Assembly (NCBI GenBank): GCA_035943095.1
Contig: DASZCN010000114.1
Span: 58,363 to 122,362, forward strand
Reading direction: 5' to 3'
Source of the DNA: AG41 sp035943095
GTDB taxonomy: Bacteria > Gemmatimonadota > Gemmatimonadetes > Gemmatimonadales > GWC2-71-9
DNA: 64,000 nt
In this document: in pieces, positions 57,641-64,000 of the stretch
Layout of the letters: each line of letters begins with the position of its first letter
Numbering within the stretch: position 1 is the stretch's first letter
Position numbers and translations under genes: made by a program
The notes under the pieces: model-generated
Seen by the model: only the letters and a program-made list of their open reading frames with translations
Told to the model about the DNA's origin: nothing
Databases searched by the model: none

Positions 57641-59004
57641 GGCTCCACCATACCCTTGTCGAGGAGGGCGGGCCAGTAGGCCACGATTTCTTCGACCTTC
57701 GGCCGTCCGGCCGCGAACCCGGTCACGCTCGGCGGCCCATTGAGAATGAGCGGGGCGATCTCCCGCGTAAACCGCTCGACCGGCGCTTGGTCCTTGGAAC
57801 GGACCCCGATCCGAAGCTGGACCTCTGGCAGATCGTCGAGCGGGGCGTTCGCGCGGGACAGCGCGCCGTGCGTCGCGTCCACACCCACGAATTCCGTCAG
57901 GATGGCTTCGAACTTGAGCCCGAGCGCCGCGAGCCGCTGCCGGAGCACGCGGTCGGCGGCCTGGGCCTTCTTGTACGCGTCCGGCCACGCGTACACCAAC
58001 GTCCCGACCGCCTTGTAGCCGTAGAAATACGCGACCGACACCTTGAGCTTGTCGGTGGCTGGACGGCCCCTGATCTCCGAAAACCGCACGCGGTCCTTCC
58101 CCACCTGGGTCAGGCGAATCGTGGTGAAATCCGCGATGCAGTCGGGCGTGATGTACTCCGCGGGATTCCCCATCTCGTAGACCAGCTGCTCGGTCACGCC
58201 GGCGACGTCGACTCGCCCGCCGGTCCCGGGGTGCTTGGTGATCTCGAAGGTGCCGTCCGCCATCGCTTCGACGATCGGATACCCCACGTTGGCGAGGTCG
58301 GGAATCCGCTGCCAATCCTTCAAGCGGTTCCCACCGCTGCACTGCGCGCCGCACTCGATGGTGTGCCCGGCGACGGTTCCCGCGGCGAGCAGGTCCCACG
58401 CGTCGGGTCGCCAGTCGAACGCATGAATCATCGGCGCGAGTGTGAGGCCCGTATCGGTCACGCGGCCAGTTACCACGATGTCCGCGCCACGCCGCAGCGC
58501 GTCCACGACGGGCCAAGCGCCCAGATAGGCGTTGGCCGAAACCACCCGATCCCGTACGTCGGACAGCGGGCGGCCGGTGTCGAGATTCTGAAGCGCGTGC
58601 CCGCGCGCGAGCAGTCCGTCCAGGCGGGCAAGCAGGTCGTCGCCGGTCACGACGCCGATCCGGAGCTTGCCGCCGAGTCGAAGACGCCGCGCGACCTCGG
58701 CCACCGCCTGCGCACAGGCGCGCGGGTTCACACCGCCCGCATTTGATGTGACCTTGATGTGCCGCTCCGCGAGGATCGGGAGGAGCCGCTCGATCAGCGG
58801 CACGAAATCCTTCGCATACCCGAGCGAGGCATCCCGCGACTTCTGTTTCTGCAGGATGGACATCGTGACTTCGGCGAGGTAGTCCATCATCAGGTAGTCG
58901 ACGGGCCCGCCGGTCACTTGCCGGTACGGGGCCTCGAGCCAGTCGCCCCAAAACCCCTGTCCGCCAGCGATCCGTACGGCCTGCTTGCCGCGCAGCCGGG
59001 TCAC
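57616..59004 (-). CDS. AtuA family protein (acyclic terpene utilisation, DUF1446)
   Basis: A 462-residue cytosolic protein of the AtuA/DUF1446 family. RIAGGQGFWGDWLEAP, VDYLMMDYLAEVTMSIL, KVTSNAGGVNPRACAQAV, DIVVTGRVTDTGLTLAPMI and HTIECGAQCSGGN are conserved family blocks. AtuA is needed for citronellol/geraniol catabolism in Pseudomonas but its reaction is not established. GTG start overlapping the protease stop. The neighbouring carboxylase and hydratase are what an Atu/Liu-type pathway needs. Confidence 0.93.
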   Translation of the reverse strand: MTRLRGKQAVRIAGGQGFWGDWLEAPYRQVTGGPVDYLMMDYLAEVTMSILQKQKSRDASLGYAKDFVPLIERLLPILAERHIKVTSNAGGVNPRACAQAVAEVARRLRLGGKLRIGVVTGDDLLARLDGLLARGHALQNLDTGRPLSDVRDRVVSANAYLGAWPVVDALRRGADIVVTGRVTDTGLTLAPMIHAFDWRPDAWDLLAAGTVAGHTIECGAQCSGGNRLKDWQRIPDLANVGYPIVEAMADGTFEITKHPGTGGRVDVAGVTEQLVYEMGNPAEYITPDCIADFTTIRLTQVGKDRVRFSEIRGRPATDKLKVSVAYFYGYKAVGTLVYAWPDAYKKAQAADRVLRQRLAALGLKFEAILTEFVGVDATHGALSRANAPLDDLPEVQLRIGVRSKDQAPVERFTREIAPLILNGPPSVTGFAAGRPKVEEIVAYWPALLDKGMVEPCVEIVDV

Positions 59005-61832
59005 CTGGGCGACGCCACCCGGCGCACCGCGTCTGGCACCGCACCACCGGCGCCGTGGATGCGCAGCTCGACGAGCGGGGCGAAGCCTTCGGGAAGTATC
59101 AGGTCATCTGGCGTTTTGCCCGGGGCGATGACGGCGCGGCCCCCCGGCACGACGCGGAGGTCGGACCCGTCACCCTCGGGACGGGGGTCGGGCAGGAAGA
59201 AGCGCACGGTCACCTGGGCGGGCCACGGATGCGCCCCGTTGTCGCGGGCGAACGCGGGGAACAGCTCGACGGTGAGCGGATGCCCGCGGAGGGACGGGGG
59301 CACGGCGAAGGTGTGGCGGCCGACCGCGTAGTTCAGTGCGCCCTGGCCGACCTGCTGGCCCGTCGAGTCGTAGTCGGTGACACCGAAGTCGGTAAAGTCA
59401 TCCCACTGCTCCCGGGGCATGGTCACGTCGATCGCGGCGCGAGCGGCCCATTCGGGGACGCGAACGGTCACGCTCTCTGCCGGGGCCCCTCGTCCGGCGA
59501 CGCTCGTCGTCCGGGCGGCGCCGAGCAGTTGACGGAGGGCGCGGGCGGTGACCGACTCCACACCGATATTCGTCGCTTCGATCCGCCCGGCCGTCTCGGT
59601 GATTACAATCGGCGCTAGCGCCGCCCGCACGTTGACCGTGGCGCTCGCGAGCGGTGGAGCGAACACGTCCAGCTCGTACACGCCGGGAATCGCGTCCTCG
59701 GCACGGACGACAAAGCGTGCGGTACCGGGGTCCGTACGACCCAGCGCGATCTCCTCGACATCCCGGAATGGCTGGCCGTCAGGCTCGTACAGGCGCGCCG
59801 TGGCTCCCTGTTGCAACGAGTCAGGCAGGGTCACGGCCGCTTCGAGCGTTGCACCGCCGGCTTCCGGAGGCACTCGCAGGAAGTACCGTTGCACGCGCGC
59901 CGGCCCGATCGCGCGTCGCTCGTCGAACAAGGGCTTGGCGTTGATATCGAACGGGACGATCACGGTATTCGCGAGCAGGAACAGGGGACCCGCGAGCGTG
60001 TCGCTCGCGTTGCGCACACTCACCACACCGATGTGGGCGCCGGGCGCGGTGAGCGCCCCGGGGTCGTAGGTCACCGAGATTTCGGTCTCGCGCGCACCCG
60101 CCGGCACGCTCGGCGGCACCGACAACCAGGGCGCGTCGCTCTTGAGCAGGAACTGCGCCGCCCGCAGCCCGGCCACGTGCCGCACCTGAAACAGCTGCAG
60201 CGTGTCGTCCGGCCCCGAGAGGCCCGCCCGCCGATACGCCGCGGATGTGCCGCTCGGCGTGCGAACGATATAGTTCGATCCCTGATGGCCGGCGAGCAGC
60301 CAGCTGTATGCCGCCTCGAGCTTGGGGAGGCCCGCGCCGTCATCGATCGCGGTTTCCCCGCCGAAGGGCACCGCCGAGGCACGCAGGGCCTGTGTCACGT
60401 CCGCGGCACTGACGCGGCGGCCGGCCTGCTGCATGGCGGAGAGGAGGCACGCCGCGAGACCCGCGGCGTGGGGCGCGGCCATGCTCGTGCCGCCCTTTAC
60501 TTCGTTTTCGGTGTCCCAGCGGGGGACGGAGGAAAACGCCACGCCTGGGGCGACGAGGTCCGGCTTGGCGAGCTCGCCACCTCGCGAGCTCCACCAGCCC
60601 ATCACGTCCGGAGTCGGCGGCACGCCGGCCTGAGGCGGGCGCGCGAACGCGCCCGGGTAGGATGCGCCCACCGACAGAGCCAGATCCGCCGAGCCCGGGA
60701 ACCCCATCGTGGACAGGCCTGGACCGTCGTTGCCCGCACTGATCGCGAACACGATGCCCGGATGCGATGTGAGGAACGCGTTCACGATCGAGTCGATCAC
60801 CGCCCGACCCTCGAATTCGTTGCCGACGCCGAAACTCAGGTTCAGCACCAACGGCATGTTGCGCTGCTCCGCGTAGCGCGCGGCGTACTGCATGGCGCGC
60901 TCCATGCTGCCGTTGACGGAAATGCCGCCCCGGGCCGCGTTGGCGATTTTCAGGCCGAGGAGCTGGGCGCCCGGTGCGACGCCGTCGAATCCCGCCACGT
61001 TGAACAAGCTGTGGCCTGCCGCGATGCCGGCGACGTGGGTTCCGTGCCCACCGTTGTCGAAGAAGAGGTCGAGCGTTGGAATGCCATTGGCTTCCGCGAA
61101 ATTGGCTGCGAGCGTGATCGGCTTCGTTCCGAGCGCGATCGTCTCGCGTCCTTCGCGGTAGTCGTGCAGCGGCATCTCATCTTCGAACGAGCCGTTCAGG
61201 TTCGAGTCGATGAACGCGACCCAACCGTCTGTCGCCTTCACCACGATCACGGGAAACACGTCCGTGTTGTTGCCGTCCCCGTTCAAGTCCGCTGCGGGCA
61301 CCTTGCCGAGGGGGAGCTCGCGCAGCAGGCCGGCGTACCAGGTGCTGGCGCTCGTGAGGCGGCCGATCCGGCCGGCGCCCGCGAGCTTCCGTCCGCCGAC
61401 GGAAACCGTACCGTCCCCGGTGGGCGTGACCGGTGTGAGGGCCACCGCGCCCTCGCCCGAGAAGTCGCGCAGCTCGACGATCTTGGGCGCGCCTGTGCTG
61501 GTCGTGATCAGGCCGCTCACGCCCGGATCCACGCCGGTATCGAGGATCGCGATCAGCACGCCGCGACCGTCGAACGTGGTGTGCCGCGTCCGAAACTGGT
61601 CGACCCCCGTGCTGCGCAGGGGCATGAGACCGGCCATGAACGCGACGGCGGGCGGGAGAGCCGGCTCCTTGCCGGGCGCCGCTGGCGCCGCCGTCGTGGC
61701 GCTCGCGTCGGCCGGCGCCGCCGCGACCGCCGGCGGTGCCGATGCCGGCGTAGGATGGGTCGCGGGCCGTGGCGGTGCACCACCACACGCCGCGAGCGCG
61801 ACGACCAGCGCGAGGAGACGACCTGTCTTCAT
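59001..61832 (-). CDS. Subtilisin-like S8 serine protease, exported lipoprotein
   Basis: A 943-residue protease with lipobox LALVVALAACGG and an Ala/Pro-rich linker. The triad is Asp about 97 in LIAILDTGVDPGV, His about 264 in GGHGTHVAGIAAG and Ser about 445 in KGGTSMAAPHAAG; the oxyanion Asn is in FAISAGNDGPG. Long beta-rich C-terminal domains (about 480-930) resemble the sandwich domains of large extracellular subtilisins. Odd placement: it is translationally coupled on both sides to metabolic enzymes (carboxylase and AtuA), so an envelope protease is embedded in a catabolic operon. Confidence 0.93.
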   Translation of the reverse strand: MKTGRLLALVVALAACGGAPPRPATHPTPASAPPAVAAAPADASATTAAPAAPGKEPALPPAVAFMAGLMPLRSTGVDQFRTRHTTFDGRGVLIAILDTGVDPGVSGLITTSTGAPKIVELRDFSGEGAVALTPVTPTGDGTVSVGGRKLAGAGRIGRLTSASTWYAGLLRELPLGKVPAADLNGDGNNTDVFPVIVVKATDGWVAFIDSNLNGSFEDEMPLHDYREGRETIALGTKPITLAANFAEANGIPTLDLFFDNGGHGTHVAGIAAGHSLFNVAGFDGVAPGAQLLGLKIANAARGGISVNGSMERAMQYAARYAEQRNMPLVLNLSFGVGNEFEGRAVIDSIVNAFLTSHPGIVFAISAGNDGPGLSTMGFPGSADLALSVGASYPGAFARPPQAGVPPTPDVMGWWSSRGGELAKPDLVAPGVAFSSVPRWDTENEVKGGTSMAAPHAAGLAACLLSAMQQAGRRVSAADVTQALRASAVPFGGETAIDDGAGLPKLEAAYSWLLAGHQGSNYIVRTPSGTSAAYRRAGLSGPDDTLQLFQVRHVAGLRAAQFLLKSDAPWLSVPPSVPAGARETEISVTYDPGALTAPGAHIGVVSVRNASDTLAGPLFLLANTVIVPFDINAKPLFDERRAIGPARVQRYFLRVPPEAGGATLEAAVTLPDSLQQGATARLYEPDGQPFRDVEEIALGRTDPGTARFVVRAEDAIPGVYELDVFAPPLASATVNVRAALAPIVITETAGRIEATNIGVESVTARALRQLLGAARTTSVAGRGAPAESVTVRVPEWAARAAIDVTMPREQWDDFTDFGVTDYDSTGQQVGQGALNYAVGRHTFAVPPSLRGHPLTVELFPAFARDNGAHPWPAQVTVRFFLPDPRPEGDGSDLRVVPGGRAVIAPGKTPDDLILPEGFAPLVELRIHGAGGAVPDAVRRVASPR

Positions 61833-63397
61833 GGGGACCCTGGGAGGACGAAGGCCCCGACGTGCGGGCCGGTGAATTCCGTGCTCGCTTCAAGCAGAAA
61901 GGCGAGGATATCGCGCGTCTCCTCGGGCAGCAGGATGGCGTCGACGAAGCCGCGGGCGCCGGCAAACCGCGCGTCGAGCTGATGATCGTAGTCGGCGCGC
62001 ATCGCCTCGACCGCGGGCGCGTTGTCCGGCTTGGCCGCGTCGTTGCCGAACACGGCCTGGATCGCCGATTCCCCTTCCATGACGCCCATGCGCCCGGTCG
62101 GCCACGAGACGATGAAATCAGGGTCGAATCCCTGCCCCGCCATCGCGTAGTAGCCAGCCCCGGACGCGTGGTTCACGGTGAGCACCAGCTTGGGGACCGT
62201 GGCGGTCGCCATCGCCTCCACGAAGCGGGCACCGGCCCGGATGATGCCCGAGTGCTCCGCTTCCGTGCCGACCATGAAGCCGGACACATCCTGGATGAAC
62301 AGGATGGGGATCCGCTCGCGATCGGCGTTCTCGATGAAGTAGGCGACCTTCTCCGCACTCTCCGTATAGATGATGCCACCGATCTTGGGCGGCTGCCCCT
62401 TTTTCCCCTTGATGACCCCACGAGAGTTGGCGATCACGGCGACCGCGCGGCCCTCAATGGCGCCATGCCCGCAGATCATTTCGGGTGCCACGTCAGGTTG
62501 GAACTCGTCGAGCTTGCCGCCGTCCAGCACGCACTCGAGCACCGCGCGCACGTCGTAGCTCATGCGATGGTCCGCGGGCAGGAGGTCATACAGCTCCTTC
62601 GGATTGCGCTTGGGTTTCCCGTTCGCCGCTGGAGCGCGCGACGGTCGGGGCAGCCGTGCCACGTATTCGCGGATGCGTGCGAGACATTCCGCGTCATCCT
62701 TCGCGCGATAATGCGCCACGGCGCTCACCGTCGTGTGTGTGGTGGCGCCGCCGAGTGATTCGGCATCGACGATTTGCCCGGTGGCGCCCTTCACGAGATT
62801 CGGGCCTCCCAGGCCCATGAACGACGTACCTTCGACCATGAAGATCACGTCGGAGAGCGCGGGCAGATACGCTCCCCCAGCGATACACGGACCCATGACC
62901 GCGGCGATCTGCGGGACTCTCAGGTAGCGCCGCATGATGGAGTTGTAATAGAAGAGGCGCGCCGCGCCGTACTGACCGGGGAACACGCCTCCCTGGTAGG
63001 GGAGGTTCACACCCGCGGAGTCCACGAGGTAGACGATGGGAATCCGCTGGCGCATCGCGATCTCCTGAGCGCGAAGCATCTTCTTGATCGTCTCAGGCCA
63101 CCACGACCCCGCCTTCACCGTCGCATCGTTGGCCACCACGACGACCGGCCGGCCCGCGATGCGTCCGAGGCCGGTCACCACGCCGGCCGCGGGTGCCTGG
63201 CCGTCGTATTGATCGGATGCCACGAGCAATCCGATCTCGAGCCACTCCGCGTCCCGGTCCAGGAGTCCCGTGACGCGCTCGCGCGCCGTGAGCTTTCCCT
63301 GCTCATGCTGGCGACGCACCTTGTCGGGCCCCCCGCCCTGCTCGAGGCGCACCCGAAGCTCGCGATACTCATCGGTCAGGGTCTTCAGGCGGCTCAT
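61829..63397 (-). CDS. Acyl-CoA carboxylase, carboxyltransferase (beta) subunit
   Basis: A 522-residue biotin-dependent carboxyltransferase of the PccB/MccB family. GKLTARERVTGLLDRDAEWLE opens the N-terminal domain. The oxyanion loops are VMGPCIAGGAYLPALSD and VNHASGAGYYAMAG. SFMGLGGPNLVKGATGQIVD is close to methylcrotonyl-CoA carboxylase beta, and the C-terminal half has FIQDVSGFMVGTEAEHSGII. The biotin-carboxylase/BCCP alpha subunit is not in the window. With AtuA and the LiuC-like hydratase, methylcrotonyl- or geranyl-CoA is a likelier substrate than propionyl-CoA. Confidence 0.92.
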   Translation of the reverse strand: MSRLKTLTDEYRELRVRLEQGGGPDKVRRQHEQGKLTARERVTGLLDRDAEWLEIGLLVASDQYDGQAPAAGVVTGLGRIAGRPVVVVANDATVKAGSWWPETIKKMLRAQEIAMRQRIPIVYLVDSAGVNLPYQGGVFPGQYGAARLFYYNSIMRRYLRVPQIAAVMGPCIAGGAYLPALSDVIFMVEGTSFMGLGGPNLVKGATGQIVDAESLGGATTHTTVSAVAHYRAKDDAECLARIREYVARLPRPSRAPAANGKPKRNPKELYDLLPADHRMSYDVRAVLECVLDGGKLDEFQPDVAPEMICGHGAIEGRAVAVIANSRGVIKGKKGQPPKIGGIIYTESAEKVAYFIENADRERIPILFIQDVSGFMVGTEAEHSGIIRAGARFVEAMATATVPKLVLTVNHASGAGYYAMAGQGFDPDFIVSWPTGRMGVMEGESAIQAVFGNDAAKPDNAPAVEAMRADYDHQLDARFAGARGFVDAILLPEETRDILAFLLEASTEFTGPHVGAFVLPGSP

Positions 63398-63400
63398 TGG

Positions 63401-63823
63401 CTACGCCGACACATGCTCGGCGGCCCATTCTTCGATGTACTTCACGAGCTCAGCGGTCGGCGTGCCGGGCCCGAACAGCCGGCCGATCCCGTGCTTGCGC
63501 AGGGCGTCGATGTCCTCGGGCGGAATGATGCCGCCCCCCGTCACGAGGACGTCGTCCCGGCCGGCCTCGACGAGGAGCTGCCTCACCCGGGGGAAGAGCG
63601 TGAGGTGCGCACCCGAGAGAATCGATAGACCCACGACGTCGACGTCCTCCTGCATCGCCGCTTGAGCGATCATCTCGGGCGTCTGGTGCAGTCCGGTGTA
63701 GATGACCTCCATTCCGGCATCGCGGAGCGCGGCGGCCACCACCTTGGCCCCGCGGTCGTGTCCGTCCAGGCCCGGCTTGGCCACCAGCACCCGGATGGGA
63801 CGCTTTAGGGGGGGGCCAGGCAT
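63401..63823 (-). CDS. Cobalamin-binding subunit of an acyl-CoA mutase
   Basis: A 140-residue B12-binding domain. VLVAKPGLDGHDRGAKVVAA holds the DxHxxG motif with His22 as lower cobalt ligand. SILSGAHLTLFP and VTGGGIIPPEDIDAL are the other cobalamin contacts. It corresponds to the C-terminal domain of methylmalonyl-CoA mutase, here a free subunit as in isobutyryl-CoA or ethylmalonyl-type mutases. The catalytic large subunit is not in the window. It lies 3 bp before the carboxylase and overlaps the edge gene by one base. Confidence 0.93.
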   Translation of the reverse strand: MPGPPLKRPIRVLVAKPGLDGHDRGAKVVAAALRDAGMEVIYTGLHQTPEMIAQAAMQEDVDVVGLSILSGAHLTLFPRVRQLLVEAGRDDVLVTGGGIIPPEDIDALRKHGIGRLFGPGTPTAELVKYIEEWAAEHVSA

Positions 63824-64000
63824 CAGCGGCGGAACCGAAGCAGGCCGGCGAGCCCGTCCACCACCCGGCGGGCGCGCTCGTCGTACACGACGTCGACCTG
63901 AACGCGCTGGGCGAGCGCTTCTTCGACCGCGTCGTCGATGCGGGAGTCGTCGTCCGGCCCGTCCGCGAGCAACGTCCGGACCTGGCCGCGTTGCAGCGCT
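63823..64000 (-). CDS. Release-factor-like (baeRF family) C-terminal fragment, 5' end outside window
   Basis: The last 58 residues of a gene entering from the right edge. TLLADGPDDDSRIDDAVEEA, RVQVDVVYDERARRVVDGLA and the end LLRFRR resemble the third domain of bacterial eRF1-like proteins. Its TGA overlaps the next ATG (TGATG), so it is coupled to the B12-binding gene. Too little is visible to be sure of the family. Confidence 0.55.
   Translation of the reverse strand, partial: ALQRGQVRTLLADGPDDDSRIDDAVEEALAQRVQVDVVYDERARRVVDGLAGLLRFRR

Overview
The window is a very GC-rich, gene-dense bacterial chromosome segment. No insertion sequence, prophage, integron or CRISPR array is visible, and no stretch over about 300 bp lacks a gene (the longest gaps are 20154-20421, 30477-30707 and 44722-44929). 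The mix of genes fits a Gemmatimonadota-like soil or sediment bacterium: secreted M16 and S9 peptidases, amidohydrolases, an ECF sigma/anti-sigma/Spy set, an AtuA pair, an RND pump and a BNR-repeat lipoprotein. That placement is an inference from content and style; there is no 16S gene here to test it. Nearly all operons are tightly packed, with ATGA, GTGA or TGATG overlaps between genes.

Layout. 1-4108 (minus): icd, pepA and a TonB-dependent receptor-like protein cut by the window edge. 4224-7292 (plus): a small Cys/His-rich exported protein, an outer-membrane barrel, a membrane protein with a Met/His-rich loop, an FMN-binding-like exported protein and a lipoprotein. 7396-11031: two members of a small zinc-ribbon family, tRNA-Leu(CAA), a membrane coiled-coil protein and a sigma/anti-sigma/Spy operon. 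11146-18676 (plus): a TetR gene behind a perfect 18-bp palindrome, then an operon for CoA-thioester catabolism (crotonase, aldehyde dehydrogenase, PaaJ-like thiolase, PaaG-like isomerase, BoxB-like diiron oxygenase, GDPD, 3-hydroxyacyl-CoA dehydrogenase). 18702-28204: BNR lipoprotein, then an exported peptidase/amidohydrolase run that contains two pairs made of one active-looking and one apparently inactive paralogue. 28201-32846: rpmA, rplU, RNase G and prolyl oligopeptidase.

32942-42274 (minus) is the most striking block: sga, mcl, mtkA, mtkB, a hydroxypyruvate/glyoxylate reductase, ppc and an acyl-CoA dehydrogenase. These are the characteristic enzymes of the serine cycle for one-carbon assimilation, in one operon. 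42423-47457: a short RecQ, a GroES-like protein followed by two more zinc-ribbon paralogues, an undescribed polytopic membrane protein paired with a VWA lipoprotein, and a bacilliredoxin. 47518-56405: a two-component system, a beta-propeller protein and a TolC/HlyD/RND efflux operon with two small genes in front. 56487-64000 (minus): a LiuC/AtuE-like hydratase, an AtuA pair, an S8 protease, an acyl-CoA carboxylase beta subunit, a B12-binding mutase subunit and an edge-truncated release-factor-like gene.

Three intergenic sites carry related purine-rich GGTTGGGGAGGTTGGAGGAGG-type elements. Two of them form long inverted repeats between convergent genes. All assignments come from reading the sequence; no database search was possible.
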